A stretch of DNA of 43,951 bases from contig DYJE01000038.1 in assembly GCA_020723285.1 (NCBI GenBank), positions 1 to 43,951 of the forward strand, written 5' to 3'. The notes beneath the pieces were generated by a model, which searched no databases, was not told where the DNA came from, and saw only the letters and a program-made list of their open reading frames with translations. Shown here piece after piece: positions 10,568-21,782 of this stretch. The DNA comes from Desulforapulum autotrophicum. Its GTDB lineage: Bacteria; Desulfobacterota; Desulfobacteria; Desulfobacterales; Desulfolunaceae. Position numbers and translations under genes: made by a program. Each line of letters opens with the position of its first letter. Position 1 is the first letter of the stretch.

Positions 10568-11100
10568 GAGGCCCTCCCAAGAATCTTTTCGAAAATCGCC
10601 GATGCAAAACCATCAATCTCACCCTGAAGTTTCACACGGACGCTTTCTACATCCTTTGAAATCTTTTCACGAATTTCTGCCAGATCCGCCTGCGTTTTTT
10701 CGCTGATTTCGCCAAGAATCTTCTTTTCTTCCTGTGAAGCTTCGTCGATCAGGGCGTCTTTCACGGCCACGCCTTTGGCGCGGGCTTCCCTGATACCGAC
10801 GTTAAACTCCTCTTCCTTCTCACTGACCTGAGAATCGGATGATTGAATGCTGCTTTTCAGCCCTTCAACCTTTTCCTTTCTCGCGGCCAGGATCCCTCTG
10901 ATCGGTTTGTACAACACGATGTTGAGAAGGATGACAAGCAGGATGAAATTGCCGATCTGGACGATGGCTGACACGTCAGGCTTTACTGTTATCGCACTTT
11001 CGGCATAAACAGCAGAGTTCCCGGACAAGAATACCAGGAGCAACCCTGCGGCAGATGTCAAAAGCGGATAACCATTCCGGCGAACACCAGAATTCTCCAT
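10564..11100 (-). CDS. ATP synthase F0 subunit b' (second b-type subunit)
   Basis: A second peripheral-stalk b-type subunit, 178 residues. It has an N-terminal hydrophobic segment (about 12-33), a membrane segment near IVQIGNFILLVILLNIVLYKPI (about 45-66), and then a long charged helix, as in b' subunits. It is the first gene of the operon, with a GGAGG ribosome binding site before ATG 11100. Paired b and b' genes in front of atpH are typical of deltaproteobacteria, cyanobacteria and alphaproteobacteria. The genes for subunits a and c (atpB, atpE) are not in this operon and must lie elsewhere. Confidence 0.92.
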   Translation of the reverse strand: MENSGVRRNGYPLLTSAAGLLLVFLSGNSAVYAESAITVKPDVSAIVQIGNFILLVILLNIVLYKPIRGILAARKEKVEGLKSSIQSSDSQVSEKEEEFNVGIREARAKGVAVKDALIDEASQEEKKILGEISEKTQADLAEIREKISKDVESVRVKLQGEIDGFASAIFEKILGRAS

Positions 11101-11200
11101 TTAATGACCTCCAACCTCTTTAAAACATTATAAAAAAACAGATAACCAAAACCCATCCGTTAAAACAGCCTGATTCTGGCTCAGATTTGAGCAAAGAACC

Positions 11201-11229
11201 CTATAACAATTATTCCGTTTTTTTGTCAA
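11201..11229 (-). promoter_or_regulatory. Sigma-70-type promoter of the atp operon
   Basis: On the minus strand a consensus -35 TTGACA (11224-11229) is followed after exactly 17 bp by TTATAG (11201-11206). It lies about 100 bp upstream of atpF' and downstream of rodA, so it would give the atp operon its own transcript independent of the mre operon. Confidence 0.75.
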
Positions 11230-11273
11230 CCTGTTTTAATTGAACAACACACGGTTCAACGGTTTATCGTTGT

Positions 11274-12380
11274 TTACTCTTTGATGAACCTTCGGATGCT
11301 GACACTCATGAGAAGACCCATGCCGATGAGCGTGGTCACAACGGACGATCCCCCGTAACTGATCAAGGGGAGGGGAACGCCCACCACAGGCATCAACCCC
11401 ATGACCATGCCCATATTGATGAAAATACCCCAGAAAAACATGGATGTAACACCCACGGCGATAAGCGTGCCGAACGTGTCCCTGGCTTTATGGGCAATGT
11501 TGAGGCCCCAGATCAGAAGCAACGCGTACAGCCCGAGGACGAACACCGTCCCCACGAATCCCCATTCTTCCGCAAGGACGCACATGATAAAATCCGTATG
11601 GTGTTCGGGAAGAAAAGAAAGGGCGTTCTGTGTTCCTTTGAGATACCCTTTTCCCACGGCCATGCCGGACCCGATGGCGATTTTGGATTGAATGATATGA
11701 TATCCCGCCCCCAGCGGGTCGCGATCCGGATTGAGAAACGTAAGAACCCTCTCCTGCTGATAGTCATGAAGAAAAAACCATCCGGAACAGCAGACGACCG
11801 CCCCGAGAAAAAACAGATAAACCAGGGAACGCCGCTCGATACCCACGAAAAGGGTCATGGATGCGGAGATCAGAACCACCAGCATGGCTGTCCCAAGATC
11901 CGGCTGTCTTAGAATCAGAATGAGAGGAAGCATCATGATTCCGGCCGGCCGAAGAAGTTCGCGAAGCGTGAATCCCCGCCGGCTCGTGTTTCTTGCGTAA
12001 AAACGGGACAGAATGATGATGGTTCCGATTTTCACAAATTCCGACGGCTGAATCGTCACAGGCCCAAGAACCAGCCAGCGTCTTGAACCGCCGACCACAC
12101 GGCCCACAAGAAGGACGGCCACCAGCAGGAACACGCAGAAAAAGAATATTCCCGGTGCCCACTGTTCAAGATCCTTGTAGTTGACCATCAGAATCATGAA
12201 CATCAGAAAAAAGCCGCCGCCGAACCAGACCATCTGCTTGTAATAAAACATTTCCTGGCCCGTGGATCCCCCGGCGTTTACGGCACTGTAAAGGATGATA
12301 AGCCCCACCGTACCGATGGCCAGGGTAATGCCCGCGAGGCCCCAGTCGAAATTTTCAATCAACCGTCTGTCGATCATCAT
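11274..12380 (-). CDS. rodA: Rod shape-determining protein RodA
   Basis: SEDS-family peptidoglycan glycosyltransferase that polymerises glycan strands during elongation, working with PBP2. With start ATG 12380 the protein has 368 residues, the normal RodA length, and about ten membrane helices. Conserved SEDS features include GSRRWLVLGPVTIQPSEFVKI, the loop with PDLGTAMLV, and the C-terminal PVVGVPLPLISYGGSS segment. The ATG overlaps the mrdA stop in an ATGA junction. An in-frame extension to 12518 is open but overlaps mrdA and looks unlike protein. Confidence 0.96.
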   Translation of the reverse strand: MMIDRRLIENFDWGLAGITLAIGTVGLIILYSAVNAGGSTGQEMFYYKQMVWFGGGFFLMFMILMVNYKDLEQWAPGIFFFCVFLLVAVLLVGRVVGGSRRWLVLGPVTIQPSEFVKIGTIIILSRFYARNTSRRGFTLRELLRPAGIMMLPLILILRQPDLGTAMLVVLISASMTLFVGIERRSLVYLFFLGAVVCCSGWFFLHDYQQERVLTFLNPDRDPLGAGYHIIQSKIAIGSGMAVGKGYLKGTQNALSFLPEHHTDFIMCVLAEEWGFVGTVFVLGLYALLLIWGLNIAHKARDTFGTLIAVGVTSMFFWGIFINMGMVMGLMPVVGVPLPLISYGGSSVVTTLIGMGLLMSVSIRRFIKE

Positions 12381-14212
12381 GGTTTGGTCTCTTTGAGATA
12401 ATGTTTGATGATGTCCCTCGCGATAGGCGCAGCGGCGCTCCCCCCGTGTTCTCCGTGCTCGACGATGACGGCAACGGCAATTTTCGGGGATTCGGCCGGA
12501 GCGTATGCGACAAACCATGCATGGGGCTTCCAGTGGGCAGGGCCCGCCGATGTTTCAGCATCTCCACGGGCGCGGCTGATCACTTGTGCAGTCCCTGTTT
12601 TCCCTGATATTTCAAGAGATTTCATACGGATCAGAGAGCCGGTCCCCCCTGCGTTCACCACCTGCCAAAGCCCTTTGCGGACCATGTTGAGATGGGTCAG
12701 GTGGACTGGCAGTTTCCCGACGAGTTCGGGTTGGGTCAGTTTGACCACATCCCCGTCAGGATCAACGACTTTCTGGATGAGCTGCGGTTTGAAACGTTTG
12801 CCGCCATTGCCCACAGCGGAAACGAAACAGGCCATCTGAAGGGGCGTCACCAGGTTGAAACCCTGACCAATGGCAATGGACAAAGTTTCCCCCCGTTGCC
12901 AGACATCCCCGGTCCTTTGTTTTTTCCATTCCGCGGTGGGAATGATTCCTGACGCTTCGTTGTCCAGATCGATGCCAGTCCGGCTTCCCAGTCCGCTGGA
13001 CCGGGCGTAGAACGAAAGCTTGTCCACCCCAAGACGCTGCCCGACCTGATAAAAATACACATCGCAAGAATGGGCCAAGGCTCTGTATATGTCCACGGAC
13101 CCGTGCCCATCAGGCCGCCAGCATTTGTACGACCTGTTGCCATACCGGTAATATCCGTTGCAGACCATGGTGGTATGCTCGTCGATCACCCCTTCCTCAA
13201 GTCCCGCCATGGCTGTCAGAATTTTATATGTGGATGCAGGAGGGTAAGTTCCCTGAAGTGCTTTGTTTTCCATGGGCCTCTGGGGATTGTTGATCAGGGC
13301 GTTCCATGTCTGGTGGGAAAGACCGGCCACAAACTCGTTCTGATCGAACGTGGGACTGCTGACCATGGCCAGAATGTTTCCGTTGTCCGGGTCCATGGCC
13401 ACGGCAGCGCCCACATTACCCTGGAAGAGCGCCTCGGCAGCCATCTGGAGTTGCTGATCGATGGTGAGGTAAATCGTGTTTCCGGGTTTTTCTTCCACGG
13501 TTCGAAGAACCCTGACAAGCCGACCGCGTGCGTCCACTTCAACCTGGCGGCCGCCCCGGATCCCCCTCAGCTTCATCTCAAATTTTTTCTCGATGCCGTT
13601 CTTGCCGATGGAGTCTCCGCGAAGAGAACCGGGGTATTTTCCGCTGTCCATTTCCTTCTGGCTGATTTCACCCAGATATCCCAGAAGATGGGCGGCACTG
13701 CCATTGTGGACGTAATGGCGAAGAGGTTTGACCTGAATGGAAACACCTGGCAGATCGAAACGCCGGGCCTCAATGACTCCCAGAATGTCCCGGTCCACAT
13801 CCGGCAAGACAACCACAGGGTTGTACGACGGCATCCCCTTCTGTTTCTTAAACCGTTCTTCCATGTCGCTCACAGGAGCCCTGGTCAGAGCCGCCAGACG
13901 GTTGAAGGTTTCCTCGATGGGTTTGGCGTCCTTGGGTGTGATGCACACGTTGAACGAGGGACGGTTGTCGACAATGAGCTCACCTTTGCTGTCGTAGATC
14001 AGCCCCCTGGGAGGGTCGATGTTCTGAATCCGGATGCAGTTGCTTTCGGAAAGACGCCGGAATTCCTCGCCTTCGATGATCTGCAAATGAAACATCCGGA
14101 TGAACAGCATGAAGCAGGCGGCAAGCACGGCAAACACCAGACCTGACAGCCGGGCCTTGTACCAGTCGTTGTCCGGTGTGTTCAGGTATGTATTGACAAT
14201 CTGCTCCGCCAT
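12377..14212 (-). CDS. mrdA: Penicillin-binding protein 2 (elongation transpeptidase)
   Basis: Monofunctional class B transpeptidase that crosslinks peptidoglycan with RodA during rod elongation. The 611-residue protein has an N-terminal membrane anchor (about 22-42), a PBP dimerisation domain, and a transpeptidase domain with the active-site serine in ASTYK (SxxK type), the second motif SCD (AHSCDVYFYQVGQ; PBP2 proteins commonly have SxD here), and KTGTAQV near the C-terminus. It sits between mreD and rodA in the standard elongasome order. It ends in an ATGA overlap with rodA. Confidence 0.97.
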   Translation of the reverse strand: MAEQIVNTYLNTPDNDWYKARLSGLVFAVLAACFMLFIRMFHLQIIEGEEFRRLSESNCIRIQNIDPPRGLIYDSKGELIVDNRPSFNVCITPKDAKPIEETFNRLAALTRAPVSDMEERFKKQKGMPSYNPVVVLPDVDRDILGVIEARRFDLPGVSIQVKPLRHYVHNGSAAHLLGYLGEISQKEMDSGKYPGSLRGDSIGKNGIEKKFEMKLRGIRGGRQVEVDARGRLVRVLRTVEEKPGNTIYLTIDQQLQMAAEALFQGNVGAAVAMDPDNGNILAMVSSPTFDQNEFVAGLSHQTWNALINNPQRPMENKALQGTYPPASTYKILTAMAGLEEGVIDEHTTMVCNGYYRYGNRSYKCWRPDGHGSVDIYRALAHSCDVYFYQVGQRLGVDKLSFYARSSGLGSRTGIDLDNEASGIIPTAEWKKQRTGDVWQRGETLSIAIGQGFNLVTPLQMACFVSAVGNGGKRFKPQLIQKVVDPDGDVVKLTQPELVGKLPVHLTHLNMVRKGLWQVVNAGGTGSLIRMKSLEISGKTGTAQVISRARGDAETSAGPAHWKPHAWFVAYAPAESPKIAVAVIVEHGEHGGSAAAPIARDIIKHYLKETKP

Positions 14213-14239
14213 CGGTCATGCCACCTTGAAACGTTTTAT

Positions 14240-14770
14240 TCAGACCTCATCCAGATCAAGACTAGATCCGAAACGCTTTTTAAACCAGATATCCCAGACA
14301 CCCACAAAGCCTTTGATCATATGAAAAACAAATGGCCCCGTCAGAAGGGCCCAGACGATCTGAAACACCGCCGTTCGAAACGATTCGGCCGAAAGATGCC
14401 ACGGCGTCCTGCGCATGGTAAGAGCCAGCCAAACCGTGCCGTGCTCAAGGACCACCCCTGATAGAATGCCCACGAAAAGCACAAGCCAGCTGTCGGCATG
14501 GAACAGGGGGATCAGCATTTTGACCCCCACAAACAGCCAGAAGTATGTGGTGGTGCAAAGACCGAATGGCCCGCCGGAAAAGCTGTCGGAAAGAATCCCC
14601 GCCACCAGGACCACTGGAAGGCTTTCAGTGCCGGGCCGGTAAAAACCCAGGAAAAGGACAAGAATGATCATCAGGTCATAGGAACGTTCGGCAAAGAAAA
14701 GAACAGGCAGAACCACGGTCTGCATCACGATGAGAACGATGGCTATAGGGATGTAAACCAGATAGGTCAT
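14240..14770 (-). CDS. mreD: Rod shape-determining protein MreD
   Basis: Small integral membrane protein of the elongasome. The 176 residues form about five hydrophobic helices with the typical N-terminal pattern and the ILSDSFSGGPFGL segment (about 60-72) common in MreD. The start ATG 14770 overlaps the mreC stop (ATGA). MreD is poorly conserved in sequence, so the call leans on topology and position between mreC and mrdA. Confidence 0.9.
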   Translation of the reverse strand: MTYLVYIPIAIVLIVMQTVVLPVLFFAERSYDLMIILVLFLGFYRPGTESLPVVLVAGILSDSFSGGPFGLCTTTYFWLFVGVKMLIPLFHADSWLVLFVGILSGVVLEHGTVWLALTMRRTPWHLSAESFRTAVFQIVWALLTGPFVFHMIKGFVGVWDIWFKKRFGSSLDLDEV

Positions 14771-15639
14771 CGTTTAAAGGGATCCTCTCCAGCTGGTTCC
14801 ACCGGCAGGTCTTCGAGAATTTCCTCCGGGGTGTGCATGACCACAAGGACTTCTTCAAGCTTTTCAAAATCCACGAACGGGACCACCCGGACTTCCTGGA
14901 AAATACCTGAACGGATGTTTTGAACATCAGCCACAACGCCCAACCGCAAGCCTTTGGGGTAAATCCCGTCCATGCCCGACGACACGATGATGTCTTCGGG
15001 TTTGATGTCCTCTTTTCTCAGAGCGTACTGGAAAATACAACTCCCGTAGGCATCACCTTTGACGATCCCCCGGGCGCGGGTTCTCTGGACAAGCCCGTCC
15101 ACCGCACTGTTCCGGTCGATGACCAGAAGGACCTTCGACGTTTTTTCCATGGCGTCGATGACCTGGCCGGCGATGCCCTGAGGAACGACCACCGGCGCAC
15201 CTTTTTCAACCCCGTCGCGGAGCCCCTTGTCGATCATGATGGTTTTGTACCATGCCGAAGCATCCTTGCTGATCACTTCGGCGGTCAAGACTTCGCTGTT
15301 TGTCTGTTTCTTGAATCTCAGGAATTCTCTAAGGCGTGTGTTGAAATGCTCCATCTCCCTGTATCGGTTGATCTGTTCGTCGCAGCGGCCAAGCTCAGAA
15401 CGAAGCCGTTTGTTTTCCTTGGCAACAGTGACAAGGTAGAAATAATCCTCCCAGATGCTCCTGACAAAGCGGATGGAATGGATGGCGGCCCTCTGAAAAG
15501 GATCGACCACGTAGATAAACACCCGTCCCGCCCATGTCGGAGACGCCGTGTCCCGTTTGCTGGTTACATTGAGTATCGTCATGTTGAAAAAAAACAGCAC
15601 GATCAACACGACGACAATCAGCATCTTTTTTGAGAACAT
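14767..15639 (-). CDS. mreC: Rod shape-determining protein MreC
   Basis: Periplasmic elongasome scaffold anchored by a single N-terminal helix (about 7-23). The 290-residue protein has a coiled coil (about 75-105) and the beta-rich core with family motifs such as AEVISKDASAWYKTIMIDKG, GAPVVVPQGIAGQV and VSSGMDGIYPKGLRLGVV. It follows mreB by 3 bp and overlaps mreD. Confidence 0.96.
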   Translation of the reverse strand: MFSKKMLIVVVLIVLFFFNMTILNVTSKRDTASPTWAGRVFIYVVDPFQRAAIHSIRFVRSIWEDYFYLVTVAKENKRLRSELGRCDEQINRYREMEHFNTRLREFLRFKKQTNSEVLTAEVISKDASAWYKTIMIDKGLRDGVEKGAPVVVPQGIAGQVIDAMEKTSKVLLVIDRNSAVDGLVQRTRARGIVKGDAYGSCIFQYALRKEDIKPEDIIVSSGMDGIYPKGLRLGVVADVQNIRSGIFQEVRVVPFVDFEKLEEVLVVMHTPEEILEDLPVEPAGEDPFKR

Positions 15640-15642
15640 GAC

Positions 15643-18033
<2,391 letters not shown>

Positions 18034-18044
<11 letters not shown>

Positions 18045-18936
18045 CGAACACCACCGTCATGGAATCCGTGCTGAGAACAGCCCGGAAGCCCACAGGAAAG
18101 GCAAGGTTTGATGAACCGTGTCCGAAGGGGAATCCGAAAACCACGGGAATGCCCCGGTGACCGAACATCCGGCTGAACACCCTTTCGATGTCCGTCCGTT
18201 CGCCGCATCGTTCGAATGTTCCGCACACCACGGCCCGGATGCCCTTGAAAAGCCCGGCCATGTCCATCTGCACAAGCATGCGGTCGATTTTGTAAGGCGC
18301 TTCCCCCACATCCTCCAGCATCAGGATACTGTCGGTGAAATCCGGGGCGTGGGCCGTTCCGGTGAGATGGCACAGCGTGGCGAGATTGCCTCCGTTGACG
18401 ACACCGTCCGCCCGGCCGGGAACGATGACGGTCCCGTCCGGGCTTTCCATGGGTTTCGGCCTGCCCGTGACAAGAAGATGTTCCATGGCGGCAAGGCTTG
18501 GCGCGTCCAGGGAGGACAGCGAGGTGACCACCGGCCCATGGTGACAGACAAGACCGAACCGGCTGTGGAACGCTGAAAGAAGCGCCGTGACATCGCTGAA
18601 CCCCATGAAGGGCTTGGAGTTGGCCCGGATCAGATCCCCATGGAGGAGGTCCAGAATCCGCATGGAACCGTAGCCGCCTCTGGCGCAGACAATGCCGTGG
18701 ATGCCCGGATCACGAAACAGGCGGTGGAGCACGGCAACCCGGCCTTCGTCATCACCGGCCAGAAATCCGTCCTTATTATAAATTTCATCGGGAACAGCCA
18801 CCCGGAATCCCATGTTTTCAAGGATGGAGATCCCCTTGCTGAAAAGGTCCTGATCAAAGGGACTTGAGGGCGCGGCCACCCCCAACGTGGCTCCTTTTTT
18901 CATTTTCATGGGATATTTGGATTCATACCTTGACAT
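18034..18936 (-). CDS. LD-carboxypeptidase (peptidase family S66)
   Basis: Predicted murein tetrapeptide LD-carboxypeptidase that removes the terminal D-alanine from recycled muropeptides. The 300-residue length fits LdcA. The S66 features are visible: an N-terminal GVAAPSSPF segment, ARGGYGSMRIL (85-95), the nucleophilic serine in GFSD (Ser114), the glutamate-bearing LMLEDVGEAPYKIDRML, and a C-terminal histidine in GFPFGHGSSNLAFPVG. No signal peptide, as expected for a cytosolic recycling enzyme. Start ATG 18936 has AGGA upstream; a later ATG (residue 10 or 12) is possible. It is translationally overlapped with the beta-lactamase-fold gene. Confidence 0.9.
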
Positions 18937-18971
18937 GCATTTCCTGAAATGGTAATTACCGTTTGTTTTTG

Positions 18972-19049
<78 letters not shown>

Positions 19050-19066
19050 CAAACCCAACACCACAA

Positions 19067-19104
19067 ATGATCTCCTGCACCTGTTGCGGAGATCATTTTT
19101 TTTT
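19067..19104 (+). terminator. Terminator of the tRNA-Pro transcript
   Basis: A 9-bp perfect stem, ATGATCTCC and GGAGATCAT, with a 12-nt loop followed immediately by eight Ts. It lies 17 bp past the tRNA. Confidence 0.9.
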
Positions 19105-19211
19105 GGCTTTTTTCCGGAAGACCGTTTCTTCCGCCGCCGCACGGGCCCACCATACATTCAATGGCCCCCATATTCAACCGGGAAATGGCCAGCCCCTCAC
19201 ATCCCGTCGGA

Positions 19212-19240
19212 TTGACACCCGACTCCCTTTTTGACATAGT
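19212..19240 (+). promoter_or_regulatory. Candidate promoter for the N-hydrolase/U32 gene pair
   Basis: TTGACA (19212-19217) and CATAGT (19235-19240) are separated by 17 bp and lie about 38 bp upstream of the start codon. The -35 is consensus and the -10 matches four of six positions. Confidence 0.45.
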
Positions 19241-19277
19241 GACCGCACGAATCAACATCAGCGAAAGGCGTGCAGGT

Positions 19278-19718
19278 ATGACCATTTATTTTGCCGGATC
19301 CATCCGGGGCGGCCGCGATGACGCGGCTCTTTACCATGACATCATCGGCTTTCTGAAAACCATGGGCCCTGTCTTCACCGAGCATGTGGGCGATCCCTCC
19401 CTCACGGCCAGAGGCGACGACGGACCCGACGATCCCGGCATCTACCGCCGTGACATGGACTGGCTGGCCCAAAGCCGCGTGGTGGTGGCCGAAGTGACCC
19501 AGCCCTCTCTGGGCGTGGGCTACGAACTGGGCGCAGCGGTGGCCATGGGAATACCCGTACTCGCCCTGTACCGTCCCAAACCCGGCCGCTGCCTGTCCGC
19601 CATGATCGCGGGCTGTCCATCGATCTCAGTGGGTGAATACCAGTCGCTGGATGAAGCGAAAACCCTGATCCTGAACTTCCTGAACCCTGAAGATACCGAA
19701 AGCCGCATCCATGAATGA
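19278..19718 (+). CDS. DNPH1-like 2'-deoxynucleoside 5'-phosphate N-hydrolase
   Basis: Predicted hydrolase that cleaves the glycosidic bond of deoxynucleoside 5'-monophosphates, a nucleotide-pool cleaning role. The 146-residue protein closely follows the animal DNPH1/Rcl pattern: IYFAGSIRGGRDD (3-15) for phosphate and sugar binding, TEHV (34-37), a D(M/L)DWL segment (59-63), and VVVAEVTQPSLGVGYELG (68-85) with the catalytic-type glutamate Glu83, then RPKPGRCLSAMI. I chose ATG 19278 (MTIYFAG) because family members start at this strand; the frame is open for 39 more codons upstream. The last 8 bases overlap the start of the U32 gene. Nucleoside deoxyribosyltransferase activity is an alternative for this fold. 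Confidence 0.87.
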   Translation: MTIYFAGSIRGGRDDAALYHDIIGFLKTMGPVFTEHVGDPSLTARGDDGPDDPGIYRRDMDWLAQSRVVVAEVTQPSLGVGYELGAAVAMGIPVLALYRPKPGRCLSAMIAGCPSISVGEYQSLDEAKTLILNFLNPEDTESRIHE

Positions 19719-21552
19719 ACACCACACCACACCCCTTGAACTTCTCGCCCCGGCTGGCAACGCCGACATCGGCATCGTTGCCGTGGACCACGGAGCAGAC
19801 GCCGTGTACATCGGAGCCCCACGGTTCAGCGCACGGGCAAACGCCGCCAGCAGCATGGACGGCATCCGACGGCTCATCGACCACGCCCACCTGTTCAACG
19901 CCAGAGTGTATATGGCCCTGAACACCCTGTTGAACGACACGGAAATCAAAGATGCCCTAGCCATCATCCGCGAAGCCCACGACGCGGGCATCGATGGCCT
20001 GATTTTCCAGGACATGGGGCTTCTGGAACTGGATCTCCCGCCCGTGCCGCTCATCGCCAGCACCCAGACTCACAACGCCACGGCGGAGAAGGTCAAATTT
20101 CTGGAAGATCTGGGCGTGAGCCGGGTGATTCTCGCACGGGAACTGAGCCTTAACGAGATCCGGGATATCCGGCGGAAGACCACGGTGGAACTTGAAAGTT
20201 TCGTTCACGGGGCGTTGTGCGTCTCTTACAGCGGTCAGTGTTACATGAGTCAGGCCGCATTCGGCCGGAGCGGCAACCGGGGCGTCTGCGCCCAGCCCTG
20301 CCGCCTGCCGTCGACCCTTTTGGACGGAAAGGGAAAAAAGGTCATCGCCGACCGTCATCTCCTGTCCCTGAAGGATCTCAACCTGGTGGACCACCTGGGG
20401 GATCTGGCCGAAGCGGGCATCACCTCGTTCAAAATCGAAGGGCGCTACAAAGACGCGGCTTATGTAAAAAACGTCACCGCCGCCTACCGCAAAGCCCTGG
20501 ACCGCATCATCGACAGCGGCGATCTTTACCGGCGGCAGAGTTCGGGCCGTGTGGCCTTCACCTTCGAACCCGACCTCGACCGGACCTTCAACCGGGGATA
20601 CACTCGGTATTTTCTCACCTCGCCCGACATGCCCGGACATCAGGCCGCCATGGACAGCCCCAAATCCATGGGCGCGGCTATCGGCACCGTCCTCCAGACG
20701 GGCAAGGACAGTTTCCGGCTGTCCGGCGGACCGGTCCACAACGGCGACGGGCTTTGCTTCGTGGGATCGAACGGCACCCTCAAGGGATTCCGGGCAGACC
20801 GCGTGGAAAACGGCCGGATCTTTCCCAACGATATGACAGGAATAAGCACGGGTCTTCGTCTTTTCCGAAACCGGGATCATGAATTTCTCAAGCAGCTGGA
20901 CCGGAAAACCGCGGACCGCCGCATCGCCGTGACCATGGTTTTCCACCAGACAGTGTCGGACATCCGCCTCACCGTCACCGACGAGGACGGCCATTCGGTC
21001 ACAGCCTGTCAGCCCGTTGTATTCGAAGAATCCCGAAACCCTGAAAAAATGAAGGCCCAGATCCATGCCCAGCTGTCAAGCACCGGAACGACCTGTTTTC
21101 ATATGACGGATCTGAAAATTGAAACACCCTCGCCGGGTTTTCTCTCCCTCGGCCTGTTGAACGGCCTTCGGCGCGAGGCTCTCACCGAACTCACCCGCCA
21201 GAGAAAAGAAACCCATGTTCCGAAGGAGCCCGGCAAAGCCGCCGATCCGGCCCCGGTCTGCCCTGAAATAACCCTGGATTACCGGGCCAATGTGCTCAAC
21301 CGTTTTGCCAGAGCCTTTTACAAAAAACACGGGGCCGAAGATGTTGCCGACGCTTTTGAAACCGGCCCGGCCCGACCTGGTGACGTTCTCATGACCACCC
21401 GGTACTGCATCCGGCGGGAGCTTGGGGCCTGCCTGAAACAACGGGACAGCCGCTTGAAACTCACTCCCCCGCTTACCCTGGTCCAGGGTAAACGCTCTTA
21501 CGGGCTCCGTTTTGACTGCGACCTCTGCCGCATGCATGTGGTCGTGGAATAG
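19711..21552 (+). CDS. U32 peptidase-family protein (RlhA/TrhP-like)
   Basis: A 613-residue member of the U32 family, whose characterised relatives take part in hydroxylation of tRNA or 23S rRNA and not in proteolysis. The N-terminal barrel begins LELLAPAGNADIGIVAVDHGADAVYIG, and the four-cysteine signature is complete at Cys170, Cys177, Cys193 and Cys197 (GALCVSYSGQC ... GVCAQPCR). A beta-rich domain follows from about 290. The C-terminal part carries further cysteines (YCIRRELGAC and FDCDLCRMHV), a feature of the longer U32 subgroup. Its ATG overlaps the upstream N-hydrolase gene. Which RNA it modifies cannot be told from sequence alone. Confidence 0.87.
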   Translation: MNEHHTTPLELLAPAGNADIGIVAVDHGADAVYIGAPRFSARANAASSMDGIRRLIDHAHLFNARVYMALNTLLNDTEIKDALAIIREAHDAGIDGLIFQDMGLLELDLPPVPLIASTQTHNATAEKVKFLEDLGVSRVILARELSLNEIRDIRRKTTVELESFVHGALCVSYSGQCYMSQAAFGRSGNRGVCAQPCRLPSTLLDGKGKKVIADRHLLSLKDLNLVDHLGDLAEAGITSFKIEGRYKDAAYVKNVTAAYRKALDRIIDSGDLYRRQSSGRVAFTFEPDLDRTFNRGYTRYFLTSPDMPGHQAAMDSPKSMGAAIGTVLQTGKDSFRLSGGPVHNGDGLCFVGSNGTLKGFRADRVENGRIFPNDMTGISTGLRLFRNRDHEFLKQLDRKTADRRIAVTMVFHQTVSDIRLTVTDEDGHSVTACQPVVFEESRNPEKMKAQIHAQLSSTGTTCFHMTDLKIETPSPGFLSLGLLNGLRREALTELTRQRKETHVPKEPGKAADPAPVCPEITLDYRANVLNRFARAFYKKHGAEDVADAFETGPARPGDVLMTTRYCIRRELGACLKQRDSRLKLTPPLTLVQGKRSYGLRFDCDLCRMHVVVE

Positions 21553-21586
21553 TGAGTGGGATATATCGTTTCGAATGAAAAATCTG

Positions 21587-21742
21587 TGAACATCGAACAC
21601 CCAACATCCAACATCGAATGAAGGATAACTCCTTTTTTTTTAAAAAAAAATGAATCTTCAGAATCCGGTCTCTATGCATGCGACAATGGTGATCCTGCGA
21701 ATCATTCACCATTCGATGTTGTGTGTTCGATGTTCGATGTTA
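21587..21742. repeat. Inverted pair of AACATCGAA-type repeats
   Basis: The left arm (about 21587-21624) contains AACATCGAACACCCAACAT and ends in CATCGAATGAAGG. The right arm (about 21702-21742) is the imperfect reverse complement, with CATTCGATGTTGTGTG and TTCGATGTTCGATGTTA. The arms flank a T8/A9 tract and about 75 bp of unique sequence. The same short units recur at 24777-24795, 24943-24975, 25150-25180 and 25945, so this is a dispersed intergenic repeat family in this genome. Confidence 0.7.
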
Positions 21743-21782
21743 AAAAAAATACGCCCATCGGATTGCGACTCTGACACCCACG

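Noticed and set aside
13070-14146. A 358-codon open frame on the plus strand
   Set aside because: Antisense to mrdA, which has all PBP2 motifs.
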